DNA from: an uncultured Muribaculaceae bacterium
GTDB taxonomy: Bacteria > Bacteroidota > Bacteroidia > Bacteroidales > Muribaculaceae
Length of the DNA: 64,000 nt
Reading direction: 5' to 3'
Assembly: GCA_910578385.1 (NCBI GenBank)
Contig: CAJTQV010000003.1
Span: 195,051 to 259,050 of the forward strand
Both the position numbers and the translations under genes were made by a program. Of this stretch, positions 9,672 to 18,304 are shown one piece after another. The notes beneath the pieces are model-generated. The model had not been told where the DNA came from. It saw only the letters and a program-made list of their open reading frames with translations, and made no database searches. The first letter of the stretch is position 1. Each line of letters starts with the position of its first letter.

Positions 9672-11339
9672 TTAGAAATTGTAGGTGTAGTTAATCTTGA
9701 AACCATGCATCGCAGGCACCGGACGGCAGAGACCTCCCGAACAGTCGAATCCCGCACGTGTACGGCCGTAGCTGAGCATCAGACGGTTGTTGCGGTAGCT
9801 GCCGGTAACGCCCACCATGTAGTAATGGGTGCCGGTTTCGCCGCAGTTCCACATGTCGCTCACCGACAGCATCAGGTAGGGAGTCCATGAGAACTCGGCC
9901 AGTCCGTATGCCCAGTCTTTCTGGTCCTGCTTGGTGAAGAGATACTGAAGCTCTCCGCGCAGCGTGAACTTGCGGTTGATTTTCCACTTGGCATCGGCTA
10001 CAAGGATGTTGGTGCGGATATACTTCTCATCTTTCTCAACGATTTTGCCCACCTCGTTGTTGAAGAGCTGGTTCATATACATGAACGTAAGTGTGACCGG
10101 AGCGGAGATGCGTTTCTCGATCTGCACGTTGATGTCGTAGTAGTTGCAGGCTCCGATTTTGAAGAACGGTGCCTTGTTGCCGTCTGTTCCCCACATTGTG
10201 CCGAACGGGGTCTCAGGATCCGGGCCGTTTGCAAGTCCTGCCACGTAGCTGGCGTTGACGGTCAGCTTGGTTCCGTAGCGTCCGCCGAGAGCGGATTTGC
10301 GGGGGAACATGTAACTGAATGATCCCTGATATGCCCATTCGCCGTCTGCGTTCTGTGTGGCGTAGGGATAGAGGGCGGGAAGAGAATAAGTATGCGTGTA
10401 GGTGAAGGCCGGCATGTTGTTGATGAATGCCGATATTCCATCTACCGTACGCTGCGAGCGGAACGACATATTGTAGCTTCGCTTTGCCTGAAGCATCGCG
10501 CTCATACCTTTCTTAGAGTATGAACCGCTGATCATATAGGCCGTACCGTCACCATATGTGTAGTCGTTGTCAAAGCTCGGGTCCTGACCCTTCCATGCGA
10601 ACTCGGCCAGCACGCTCCATGGTCCTGACGCGAAGCTCGAACGGACATCCACGGCGTTGACCAAGGTCGGCAGATTCAGGTAGTAGTTTGAGTTGTCGAG
10701 GTAAATCTGCTCGTCGCGCTCATGCTTGAGCACATAAGAACCGCCAATCATCCACGTGGCGTTGTGATCCTGCATCGACTTCATGTAGTCGCTCAGATAT
10801 ACCTCGGCGTTGGCACCGTAGACCTGCGAGTGCTTGCTCCAGTTCCAGTAGCGGCGCTGCACACCACCCAAAAGGGTGAGATGGAGTCCTTTCACGGCGT
10901 TGATTTTCAGACGGCCGCCGCGGATCGCGTTGTCGATACCGAGAGCACGTTCCTCGTAGGTGCGGAGTATGAATCCGCTGCCGAACTGCTCGTAGAAGTC
11001 ACCGCCGGTCAGTTCAAAGCCCTTGTACTTTCCTTTTACGTAGAAATTCGAGAGACCCCAGCCGGCGAAATCTTTCTCATAACCCGGAAGCGGCCATTTC
11101 ATGAACTCGGCCCTGAGACCTGCGTCGACAAACTGGCTCGCCATGTTTACGTCGGCATATGTGTTGAAGAGTATCTTCTGTTCATAAGGACCGATGGCTC
11201 CGATTTCTTCATCTATTTCCGGAAACACGATGTCGGCCTGTACCGAACCGTGTACCGCCACCGGATAGTCGGCCTTCGCCGGACTTGCTGCCATAACCGT
11301 GGCCAGTGAGGCCAAGGCTAAGGGTATATATGTTTTCAT
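9672..11339 (-). CDS. DUF6029-type outer-membrane protein
   Basis: A 555-residue protein with a signal peptide (cleavage near ASPAKA-D, about residue 23) and alternating amphipathic strands through to a terminal phenylalanine (NYTYNF), the usual mark of a beta-barrel inserted by BAM. The FEKIL-like start, the YEQFGSGFILRTYEER region and the general length match the DUF6029 family found with Omp28-like and TlpA-like genes in Bacteroidota. The substrate is unknown. It sits second in the operon, about 50 bp downstream of the TlpA-like gene. The fold is well supported; the family name is from memory of conserved motifs. Confidence 0.75.
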   Translation of the reverse strand: MKTYIPLALASLATVMAASPAKADYPVAVHGSVQADIVFPEIDEEIGAIGPYEQKILFNTYADVNMASQFVDAGLRAEFMKWPLPGYEKDFAGWGLSNFYVKGKYKGFELTGGDFYEQFGSGFILRTYEERALGIDNAIRGGRLKINAVKGLHLTLLGGVQRRYWNWSKHSQVYGANAEVYLSDYMKSMQDHNATWMIGGSYVLKHERDEQIYLDNSNYYLNLPTLVNAVDVRSSFASGPWSVLAEFAWKGQDPSFDNDYTYGDGTAYMISGSYSKKGMSAMLQAKRSYNMSFRSQRTVDGISAFINNMPAFTYTHTYSLPALYPYATQNADGEWAYQGSFSYMFPRKSALGGRYGTKLTVNASYVAGLANGPDPETPFGTMWGTDGNKAPFFKIGACNYYDINVQIEKRISAPVTLTFMYMNQLFNNEVGKIVEKDEKYIRTNILVADAKWKINRKFTLRGELQYLFTKQDQKDWAYGLAEFSWTPYLMLSVSDMWNCGETGTHYYMVGVTGSYRNNRLMLSYGRTRAGFDCSGGLCRPVPAMHGFKINYTYNF

Positions 11340-11389
11340 GTGGAATCGTTACGTTCTGAAAGGTTTTTCTCTCCCTCGCGGGCATGTTA

Positions 11390-11887
11390 TTATTTCACGA
11401 GAAGACCGCGTACAACCTCGATGAGGTGGTCTTCCGAACCTTCGGTGTAACCCGAGTGTGACTCTACAATCTTGCCGTTGCCGTCAACAATCACTACGTG
11501 GGGAGGATTCTGGCAACCCATGGCGCGTGCGAAATCGCCGCTCTGGTCGAGAAGAACGTCATATTCCCAGCCGCGTGCATCGGCGAGCGGTTTTACTTTT
11601 GTAGCGTTCTGTGCCTCGTCGATTGAGATGGCGTAAACCTTTACTCCGGTCTCGTCAACCCAGTCGGGATACTGCTCGTGAATGGCGGTAAGCTCACGTA
11701 TGCAGGGTTTGCACCATGTTGCCCAGAAGCTGATGATGAAGGGTTTGCCGTCGTTGCTGAGAGTAGCGGAATCAACGGGTTTGCCGGCAAGGTCCTTGAG
11801 CTGTACTGAGGGAAGCTGCGCGTTGGCCGACAGAGCTATGCCGAGGCATATTGCGGCCATCATGAAGATTTTCTTGAGTGATTTCAT
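11390..11887 (-). CDS. TlpA-family periplasmic thioredoxin-like protein
   Basis: A 165-residue exported thiol-disulfide oxidoreductase. A signal peptide (about 1-23, ending ANA) is followed by an AhpC/TSA-Redoxin fold: PFIISFWATWCKPCIREL holds the active-site CxxC (WCKPC), VYAISIDE follows, and CQNPPHVVIVDG carries the cis-proline. It probably keeps partner thiols reduced in the periplasm. It is the first gene of the envelope operon, with a good promoter upstream (11957-11988), so the redox protein and the downstream CxxC-bearing Omp28-like protein are expected to be co-expressed. Confidence 0.88.
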   Translation of the reverse strand: MKSLKKIFMMAAICLGIALSANAQLPSVQLKDLAGKPVDSATLSNDGKPFIISFWATWCKPCIRELTAIHEQYPDWVDETGVKVYAISIDEAQNATKVKPLADARGWEYDVLLDQSGDFARAMGCQNPPHVVIVDGNGKIVESHSGYTEGSEDHLIEVVRGLLVK

Positions 11888-11956
11888 ATCTGTTGTTTTT
11901 TATTTTTAGATTGATTGGGCTTGCGCCGGTTTATTCCGACACTCTCTTTTACGCCG

Positions 11957-11988
11957 TAAAAATAACGGATAAAAATGAATTATCCAAA
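11957..11988 (-). promoter_or_regulatory. Bacteroidota-type promoter of the envelope operon
   Basis: On the minus strand TTTG (11985-11988) is followed after exactly 20 bp by TATTTTTA (11957-11964), close to the -33 TTTG and -7 TAnnTTTG consensus. It gives a leader of about 60 nt for the TlpA-like gene. Confidence 0.6.
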
Positions 11989-12099
11989 TTTTATTTATGT
12001 TTGGCACCCGATTCTTACTTTTTTTACAATTGAATGCGTAATTTGGTCTGTAGCTTGAGAAGGGCTGTATTTCGCCCCGGCTCCCGTTCCGGACCGGTG

Positions 12100-14124
12100 T
12101 CAGCGGGGCTTGATAAGTCCGTTGCGGTATGCGAACAGCAGCTCGCGCAACTCGTCGATCTGTTCCTGGAGCTCTATCCCTTTGTCGGTGTCGCGCACGC
12201 GGACACGGTTCTGGCTCAGCTCTACCAGCTGTGTGGTCGATACGATGTCGGTGCCGAGGCGTATAGCCTCTTCGGTGCTGCTGAACGGCTCATGCTGCAC
12301 GAGCACGAATCCGCGCGAGTGATAGACCAACGTGTAGCCCGCTATACCTGTTGTGTTGTGATACGCTTTGGCAAATCCGCCGTCGATTACCATCAGTTTG
12401 CCGTTGGCCTTGACGGGCTGTTCACCTTTGCCGACTTTAACAGGAACATGGCCGTTGATGATATGGCGGTGGTCGCCGGTCACACCGAAGGCGTCGAGGA
12501 TCGAGTCCACCACCTCCTCGCGCTCACGCAGCAGATAGTAGAAGCCTTTCGGTTCGTCGTGGGTGCTCTTGTCTTCTATGAAATAGCGTTCGAAGGTGGT
12601 CATGGCCTCCTTGTCGAACAGTGGAGACTCCGGACCGCACCATAGGTACCAATAGTAATCGGTAGCATAATCGCGTATCTCGGCGGGCGTGTCGTTGTTG
12701 AACGCCGCGCGCATAAGCATACCGATTGACTGCAACAGTTCCTCTCCCTTCATCTTCTTGCCGAGCACCTCTATCTCGCGCAGGGTGCCGTCGGAGTTGA
12801 GGGGTACCGAGGCATGGAACATCAGGTTGGAGTTCGCCACCGTGTATATGTCGCCGTGGTTGAGCATGATGTTCATGTGGCGGCGCAGTTTGTCGCTGAT
12901 CACAAACGAGCGGTGCAGCTTGTCAACGAGTGTCTGCTCATCTTCGGTGAGCCGGTACGGGTCGGCGGGGTCAACGGTGGGGAAGTTTGAGTCGCGCATC
13001 GGGTAGGTCTTGCCGCCGAGTGTGATCTCCTTGCGGTCGGCCGACAGCGCTCCGAATAGCTTGCGCTTCTCCATGTGCCATTCCGGATGCTTGTCAATCA
13101 TCTGCCCTTCGAGCTTGAACTGTATTATGCTTATCGACTTGTGCATCTTGGCAAGAAGGGCGAGCGAGCGGTCATTGTAGATGGTGCAGCCGGCCTCGGG
13201 CTTGGGCAGGAACACCTCGCACGGGTCGTCGCCGTAGGTATCCATGGCGAATGTAGCCAGCGGCAGCAGGTTGATGCCGTAGCCTTCCTCGACGGTGTCC
13301 ATGTTGCCGTAACGCATGGCTATGCGCAGCACGTTGGCTATGCAGCAGTCGTTTCCGGCAGCGGCACCCATCCAGAGGGCGTCATGGTTGCCCCACTGTA
13401 TGTCGAATCCCTGGTATTCGGAGAGTGTGTCCATTATGATATGGGCTCCCTGCCCGCGGTCGTATATGTCGCCGAGTATGTGCAGACGGTCTATGCTGAG
13501 CCGTTGTATCACGTTGCATATGGCAATGATGAAGTCGTCGGCCTGGCCGGTCGAGATGATTGTCTCGACAATGCGGTTATAGTACATCTGCTTGCTCTCG
13601 CCGCTGGGTGCCTCGTGCAGCAGCTCCTCGATGATGTAGGCATATTCCTTCGGCAACGCCTTGCGCACTTTCGAGCGGGTGTATTTCGACGACACGCTTT
13701 GAAGCACTTTCACCAGTCGGTGAAGAGTAATGTTGTAAAAATCGTCGAGGTCCTCCTCTTCGGTGCGTATCAGCTCAAGTTTCTGCTCCGGATAATATAT
13801 GAGCGAGCAGAACTGTGCAAGATCGGAGTCGCGCATGTCGTTGCCGTAGATTTCGCGTACCTTGCGCTTGATGTTGCCCGAAGCGTTTTTCAGAATGTGG
13901 CGGAAAGCCTCATCCTCTCCGTGCAGGTCAGCCACGAAATGCTCGGTACCCTTCGGCAGGTTGAGGATTGCCTCAAGGTTGATGATCTCGGAGCTGGCCG
14001 CGCTGATAGTCCCGAATGTCTGCGAAAGAAGTTCGAGCACGCGGCGGTCTTTCTCAATCTGGGCCGTCGTGTGACGCATGGATTTATCCTCACGCACCTC
14101 CGACGGGGTGTTTTCAAGTGACAT
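12100..14124 (-). CDS. fbp: Fructose-1,6-bisphosphatase, class III
   Basis: Hydrolyses fructose-1,6-bisphosphate to fructose-6-phosphate in gluconeogenesis. The roughly 674-residue length and metallophosphatase motifs are those of the Firmicutes/Bacteroidota class III enzyme: FVADLHGE, LGDIYDRG, QWGNHDALWMG, and INGHVPVKVGKGE near the C-terminus. The ATG at 14124 is chosen because the longer frame starts at a TTG lying inside the -7 promoter element (14152-14159); a later ATG at 14079 is also possible. It is transcribed away from the small membrane-protein/aroF-type genes. Confidence 0.95.
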   Translation of the reverse strand: MSLENTPSEVREDKSMRHTTAQIEKDRRVLELLSQTFGTISAASSEIINLEAILNLPKGTEHFVADLHGEDEAFRHILKNASGNIKRKVREIYGNDMRDSDLAQFCSLIYYPEQKLELIRTEEEDLDDFYNITLHRLVKVLQSVSSKYTRSKVRKALPKEYAYIIEELLHEAPSGESKQMYYNRIVETIISTGQADDFIIAICNVIQRLSIDRLHILGDIYDRGQGAHIIMDTLSEYQGFDIQWGNHDALWMGAAAGNDCCIANVLRIAMRYGNMDTVEEGYGINLLPLATFAMDTYGDDPCEVFLPKPEAGCTIYNDRSLALLAKMHKSISIIQFKLEGQMIDKHPEWHMEKRKLFGALSADRKEITLGGKTYPMRDSNFPTVDPADPYRLTEDEQTLVDKLHRSFVISDKLRRHMNIMLNHGDIYTVANSNLMFHASVPLNSDGTLREIEVLGKKMKGEELLQSIGMLMRAAFNNDTPAEIRDYATDYYWYLWCGPESPLFDKEAMTTFERYFIEDKSTHDEPKGFYYLLREREEVVDSILDAFGVTGDHRHIINGHVPVKVGKGEQPVKANGKLMVIDGGFAKAYHNTTGIAGYTLVYHSRGFVLVQHEPFSSTEEAIRLGTDIVSTTQLVELSQNRVRVRDTDKGIELQEQIDELRELLFAYRNGLIKPR

Positions 14125-14151
14125 GTCTATGGTAGATTTAAGATTCTGCTG

Positions 14152-14159
14152 CAAATATA
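14152..14159 (-). promoter_or_regulatory. -7 promoter element of fbp
   Basis: TATATTTG on the minus strand matches TAnnTTTG exactly. It predicts transcription from about 14145, which excludes the upstream TTG start. No clear TTTG -33 box is seen. Confidence 0.5.
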
Positions 14160-14202
14160 TAAAATCATTCCGTAATATGGGGTGGTTTCATGAAATTTTC
14201 CC

Positions 14203-14210
14203 TAATTTTG
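14203..14210 (+). promoter_or_regulatory. -7 element immediately before a start codon
   Basis: TAATTTTG is a full TAnnTTTG match ending 8 bp before the ATG at 14219. Transcription would begin at or next to the start codon, so the mRNA may be leaderless. The -33 region has only TTTC at 14186-14189, with short spacing. Confidence 0.5.
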
Positions 14211-14218
14211 TGGTTGAA

Positions 14219-14527
14219 ATGAAAAAAATCTTGAGTTTAGTCCGTCGTCGTCTCGCCAATCTCTCGTATCGGACGGGTCTGGCTGTGGTAGCCATCTGCG
14301 TGGCGTGCTACATCATATCGTTCGCCCAGATGCTGTTGCCTATCCCCGCCGCATGGAAAGGAGGATTGTGGGTCGCTTTCTATGGATTGGCGAAGGCATC
14401 GCAGTACACAGCCATCCTGATTCTCGGCAAGGAGGGCTGGATGCGCCTAAAGGCCCGCTTCATGCGACGGACAGCACAGGATGATGTTGTTGAAAAGGTT
14501 GTGGACAAGGTCACCGATGATGAATGA
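14219..14527 (+). CDS. Small two-helix membrane protein
   Basis: A 102-residue protein of unknown function. A basic N-terminus (KKILSLVRRR) precedes two hydrophobic segments at about residues 21-42 and 48-70, then a charged tail rich in K, V and D. An in-frame extension upstream exists but reads through the promoter and the fbp region, so the ATG at 14219 is preferred. It overlaps the DAHP synthase start by about 11 nt, which implies translational coupling. Similar small membrane proteins are common near fbp in Bacteroidales, but no role is known to me. Confidence 0.75.
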   Translation: MKKILSLVRRRLANLSYRTGLAVVAICVACYIISFAQMLLPIPAAWKGGLWVAFYGLAKASQYTAILILGKEGWMRLKARFMRRTAQDDVVEKVVDKVTDDE

Positions 14528-15668
14528 ACTGAATAACAGGAAAAATCCCGATAACCGTAATGTGCTCAATAATCTGGAACCGCTGTTCGGCGCGGCTCCC
14601 GGCTCTGCTTCAGAGCCGTTGATAATTGCAGGACCGTGCAGCGCGGAGTCGCGCGAGCAGATGCTTGCCACCGCCCGTGGACTCGCTTCTGCCGGAATAC
14701 GCTGTTTCCGCGCCGGTATCTGGAAACCACGGACACGCCCCGGTTCTTTCGAGGGTATGGGTGCACGTGCTTTGCCATGGCTCGCTGATGTGCGTGAGAA
14801 GACGGGCATGATTCCGGTGACAGAGGTCGCCACCGCAGCACATCTCCGCGCCGCACTGCGTGCCGGTATCGAAGCGTTCTGGATCGGCGCCCGGACTTCG
14901 GCCAATCCTTTTGCCGTGCAGGAGATTGCCGATGTGCTCGCTGAGCTTCCCGCAGCACGTCGTGAAGCCATCACTGTTCTGGTCAAGAATCCTGTCAATC
15001 CCGACCTTGAGCTTTGGATTGGTGCGTTGCAGCGCATTTACGCCGCCGGCATACGCCGTCTCGGTGCCATTCACCGTGGATTCAGTGCGTATGGAGACCA
15101 CCTCTACAGGAATATTCCTGAATGGCGCATACCGATTGAGTTGAAACGTCGCATACCCGGTTTGCCGCTCATATGCGACCCGAGTCATATCGGAGGCCGC
15201 CGTGAGCTGGTTGCCTCGCTGTCGCAGCAGGCTCTTGACATGAATTTCGACGGCCTTATAATAGAGTCGCATTGCGATCCTGACTGTGCGCTCAGCGATG
15301 CAGCCCAGCAGATTACTCCCGATGAACTCGCCGGAGTCCTTGCCGGCCTCCGCTCCGGGCAGCCGCAGTCATCGGGTGGAAGCGGCACGCCGGCAGCTGC
15401 CAGTCTCGGTGTGCTCCGCGAGGAGATTGACCGGATTGACGTTGAGCTGGTCTCGCTGTTGGCACGGCGTATGGCGGTGGCACGCGAAATCGGCGAACTG
15501 AAACAGAAAGAGGGTATACCCGTGGTGCAACCCGACAGATATGGTCAGCTCATAGAGCGTCGTGTCGCCGACGGTTGCAGTCTCGGTCTTTCAGCAGACT
15601 TCATGAAGAACATTCTCGGTACCATCCACGAGGAATCGGTGCGTCAGCAGCTTGCCCTGAGAAAATGA
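14517..15668 (+). CDS. DAHP synthase fused to chorismate mutase (type II)
   Basis: Bifunctional enzyme of aromatic amino-acid synthesis. Residues about 15-275 are the 3-deoxy-7-phosphoheptulonate synthase domain (IAGPCSAESREQ, FRAGIWKPRTRPGSFEG, LVKNPVNPD, IHRGFSAYGD, ICDPSHIGG). Residues about 295-383 are an AroQ-type chorismate mutase (LREEIDRIDVELVSLLARRMAVAREIG, KNILGTIHEESVRQQ). A Gly/Ser/Ala-rich linker joins them. The fusion lets chorismate mutase ligands control DAHP synthase. The start is at 14517 or 14520, overlapping the preceding stop; an upstream ATG at 14481 in the same frame lies deep inside that gene. No other shikimate genes are near. Confidence 0.93.
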   Translation: MMNELNNRKNPDNRNVLNNLEPLFGAAPGSASEPLIIAGPCSAESREQMLATARGLASAGIRCFRAGIWKPRTRPGSFEGMGARALPWLADVREKTGMIPVTEVATAAHLRAALRAGIEAFWIGARTSANPFAVQEIADVLAELPAARREAITVLVKNPVNPDLELWIGALQRIYAAGIRRLGAIHRGFSAYGDHLYRNIPEWRIPIELKRRIPGLPLICDPSHIGGRRELVASLSQQALDMNFDGLIIESHCDPDCALSDAAQQITPDELAGVLAGLRSGQPQSSGGSGTPAAASLGVLREEIDRIDVELVSLLARRMAVAREIGELKQKEGIPVVQPDRYGQLIERRVADGCSLGLSADFMKNILGTIHEESVRQQLALRK

Positions 15669-15704
15669 CCCTCTTTTTACCACGCACGTTACTTTACAGC
15701 CGAA

Positions 15705-16625
15705 TCAATCGGACTGTAATGTCTCATCCTTCTTGAGCGAAAGGAAAGTGGGGTAGTCCTTGATATGGTCGGAATGATGGAAATGGTCGGAAGTGGCCAC
15801 AAGTGCTATCGCTCCCGACGAGAAGTCATGGAGAGTGAGCCATACTCCCGGCTCGACAAGCAGCCCCATATATGGACGGTTGAGCATTACGGTCCGGCGG
15901 TCGCGTCCGTCATCGAGAGTTATACAGAAGCTGCCGGCGGCCGCAACGATAAATTCCTTTACGGCACGGTGTGCATGGCCTCCACGGCTTTCACCACCGG
16001 GTACGTCGTAGATGAAGAATACCCGCTTCACATCAAAGGGCAATGTCTCTTCCGACTGTATCACCGACAGATTGCCTAACCGCTCGCTGGGATGACGGTC
16101 AAGTTCTATGACCGAACAGTCATATACTGTCTTTCGGGGCAATCCGGGCAGCACATCGTCCCTTTCTGATGCGTCTTCTTTATGTGTGGCCGCGCATTCA
16201 TAATCATCTGTACACTCCTTTTCGGCTTTCTCTCGGAGAGCGAGGTATTTCTTGTAATCAAGAATATATTCCTCGTCGGCGTATGGGCGTGAACTGAGCA
16301 CGAGCACCACGGCGTTTGTCGAGAAGTTCGTAATCTCACGCCATGTTAGCCGCGGAACGTAGAGCCCGAGGTAGGAGCGGTTCAACGTCACCCTTTCCTC
16401 ACGGTCCGGATAACGTGTTATGACATCAAACGAACCGGAGAGTGCCACAATAAGTTCCTCGTTGCTGTGGTAGGCATGACCTTCGCGGTCGCCTCCGCCG
16501 GGTACATCGTAAATCCAATGGCAACGTTCTATCTTGAAAGGAAGCTCGCGGCACTCCTCAATCACGGCGAGATTGCCTCTCGGATCGAGAAATCTCGGCA
16601 GCTCTATGATTCTTGGTCCTGTCAT
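15705..16625 (-). CDS. Tandem FdtA/QdtA-like cupin protein (double WxcM-like domain)
   Basis: About 306 residues made of two consecutive sugar 3,4-ketoisomerase-like cupins (FdtA/QdtA/WxcM family), roughly 5-130 and 165-300. Each has the family pattern: a start like IIEL..DxRGNL, then IYDVPGG, a His-containing RGGHAH loop, and a closing strand with LVxSS or ATS then Y-x-DYxxFL. In the second copy the loop is HAHR; in the first it is HAYH, so one of the two conserved histidines is changed. Single-domain relatives make dTDP-3-keto-6-deoxyhexoses for glycans. The ATG at 16625 is preferred over a GTG at 16661. No other nucleotide-sugar genes adjoin, so the substrate is unknown. Confidence 0.8.
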   Translation of the reverse strand: MTGPRIIELPRFLDPRGNLAVIEECRELPFKIERCHWIYDVPGGGDREGHAYHSNEELIVALSGSFDVITRYPDREERVTLNRSYLGLYVPRLTWREITNFSTNAVVLVLSSRPYADEEYILDYKKYLALREKAEKECTDDYECAATHKEDASERDDVLPGLPRKTVYDCSVIELDRHPSERLGNLSVIQSEETLPFDVKRVFFIYDVPGGESRGGHAHRAVKEFIVAAAGSFCITLDDGRDRRTVMLNRPYMGLLVEPGVWLTLHDFSSGAIALVATSDHFHHSDHIKDYPTFLSLKKDETLQSD

Positions 16626-16684
16626 ACTTGACAAACGCTCTTCATGCCGTTTAAATTGCACTTGGGTACAAATTCAACGGTGCA

Positions 16685-17989
16685 TCAGAAACTGAACTGC
16701 GCCAGTATTCCTGCGCGGCGTGCCCACGCGTGGGTGCCGTCCATGTTCTCGCGGCGTCCGAGATTGAACTCGGCGGCACACGATATTCGCGGGGTGAGAT
16801 ACCAGAAGTAGTTGACAGCGAAATACATGCCGGTCTTGTATTCGTCGGTGAAGCCGTTATCTTTCGGCAGATAGCGTGTCGCTCCATAGGTTGCCGAGAA
16901 GAACATCGAGGGGTTCAGGTTGTATTGCACGGCGGCATAGCCTCCGATTGCACCGGGCGCGTACATCTTGCCCGGTTTGCCGGGTTCTCCCACAAGGTCA
17001 TATTTGCCCATCAGCCAGTCCCCGCCGAGGCTCTCGAACCCGCAACCCCCGTTTACCATGCCGTAGAATGTGAAATGCTCCTCGGGTTGCCAGCGTCCGG
17101 AGAGTTGCAGACCCCATCCGGCCACGGTGTGGTTCTTCGATGTGAGCAGGTCGCGGTATGGGTGGAACCGGAGTATTCCGGCCAGTCTTACATAGCCCGA
17201 CGTGTCCCACGCATATTGGCCGAAGGTGGCTATGTCGGGGACATATTGGTTAACCTTGCCGGTGACATCCTGCTCGACATCGATCTGGTCTGATGGACTC
17301 TCGACCGAGGCGGCGATTGTCCAGTGCTTGTTCTTGAACTCATGCATCCAGCGGACAAGGACGGCAGTCGCGCTCATTTTCGCGTTCGGTCCGGCGGCAT
17401 CGACGGCGGGAGGGAGAGCGCCTGGGTCGCTGAAGGTCGAGTTTGTGTAACCTATCGTGAAGTCGTTTATCTGGCCGTAGGCTTTCTTGAGATGGAAGTC
17501 GCGGGCCTCGTAGCCGTTGAAGTTCGCCTCGATGTAGAGCTGATATTGGCCTAATTTCTTGTTACGACCGATCACCCGGAAGAATAGTGCCGTACCTGCA
17601 GGTGTTGTACCGAGGTCATGCATCTTGGCCGGGTCTTTGTGCATCGGAATCAGATAGGGAGCGAACGCCGGACTCGGAATAGAGCCGCCCCAGTCATAAT
17701 AGCCGCGCATCCTGACCACGCCGCCGACACCCATCGCCAGGTTATTGTCGCGGCTCATGAACAGGAAGTATGGAGCCAGCGGGTCCTGGAAATGACGGAA
17801 CTGGTCTTCGTAGAACTTGCGTATGAGTGTTAGCGAGGAGTCGGGATGCTGTTCCTCACCCTTGCCGAAATAGACAATCTTGTGGTCTCTCAATGTCGAG
17901 TCGAGGGCAATCTCAGTCATGCTCTGCGCATGAGCCGGAATCAGAGCCGTAAGCATTATGGCGGCCGAAGCCAGAAGTTTCTTGATCAT
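16685..17989 (-). CDS. Outer-membrane porin, DcaP-like
   Basis: A 434-residue exported beta-barrel. A signal peptide ends AHA-Q near residue 21. The body has alternating strands with the DcaP-like porin start (FLFMSRDNNLAMGVGGVVRMRGYYDW), an IEANFNGYEARDF motif and the YTNSTFSDPGALPP loop, and ends in FSF, a BAM recognition-type terminus. It probably allows diffusion of small anionic or organic substrates; the substrate is not known. The upstream region (18019-18131) holds nested inverted repeats. It stands alone, convergent with nothing and divergent from the HAD gene. Confidence 0.78.
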   Translation of the reverse strand: MIKKLLASAAIMLTALIPAHAQSMTEIALDSTLRDHKIVYFGKGEEQHPDSSLTLIRKFYEDQFRHFQDPLAPYFLFMSRDNNLAMGVGGVVRMRGYYDWGGSIPSPAFAPYLIPMHKDPAKMHDLGTTPAGTALFFRVIGRNKKLGQYQLYIEANFNGYEARDFHLKKAYGQINDFTIGYTNSTFSDPGALPPAVDAAGPNAKMSATAVLVRWMHEFKNKHWTIAASVESPSDQIDVEQDVTGKVNQYVPDIATFGQYAWDTSGYVRLAGILRFHPYRDLLTSKNHTVAGWGLQLSGRWQPEEHFTFYGMVNGGCGFESLGGDWLMGKYDLVGEPGKPGKMYAPGAIGGYAAVQYNLNPSMFFSATYGATRYLPKDNGFTDEYKTGMYFAVNYFWYLTPRISCAAEFNLGRRENMDGTHAWARRAGILAQFSF

Positions 17990-18018
17990 GGCGGAATCGT
18001 TTTCGTGTTGTTTTTCTG

Positions 18019-18114
18019 TCAGACAAGCCGCACCAGAGTCAATAGGTCACATAACTCCTGTTTGAGGAGGTGTGACTTGAGTGTGTTCCGATGCTCCTCC
18101 TTGCGCTTGTCTGA
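18019..18114 (-). other. Nested inverted repeats in the porin upstream region
   Basis: An outer 10-bp pair (TCAGACAAGC at 18019-18028 with GCTTGTCTGA at 18105-18114) encloses a hairpin at 18046-18076 formed by GTCACA/TGTGAC and CTCCT/AGGAG around a GTTTG loop. If transcribed with the porin gene this is a structured 5' leader; it could equally contain operators. This, 18120-18131 and 18236-18266 are what I see in the 315-bp gap. Confidence 0.45.
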
Positions 18115-18119
18115 TATGT

Positions 18120-18131
18120 TAACAATTGTTA
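18120..18131. promoter_or_regulatory. Perfect 12-bp palindrome, candidate operator
   Basis: TAACAATTGTTA is fully self-complementary and lies between the divergent porin and HAD-phosphatase genes. Such sites are often bound by dimeric regulators, but AT-rich palindromes also arise by chance. Confidence 0.3.
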
Positions 18132-18235
18132 TACGGCTAATGTTAATGAAAATTAAAAAATTTTTCACTTCAGTCCGAACTTATAATCTGATTTTAATGT
18201 TTGAGAGGGAAAGAGGGCATTCGTCCCGCTTTTTG

Positions 18236-18266
18236 TTAAGTTAACCTCACACATATTAAGTTAACC
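18236..18266 (+). promoter_or_regulatory. 11-bp direct repeat before the HAD phosphatase gene
   Basis: TTAAGTTAACC occurs at 18236-18246 and again at 18256-18266, 20 bp apart, or about two helical turns. A near-consensus -7 box (TAATTTTA, 18291-18298) follows at the gene start. The arrangement suits tandem binding of an activator just upstream of the promoter; the binding protein is unknown. Confidence 0.4.
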
Positions 18267-18304
18267 GACTCACTATCGATTATTCACCCTTAATTTTATA
18301 CCAT

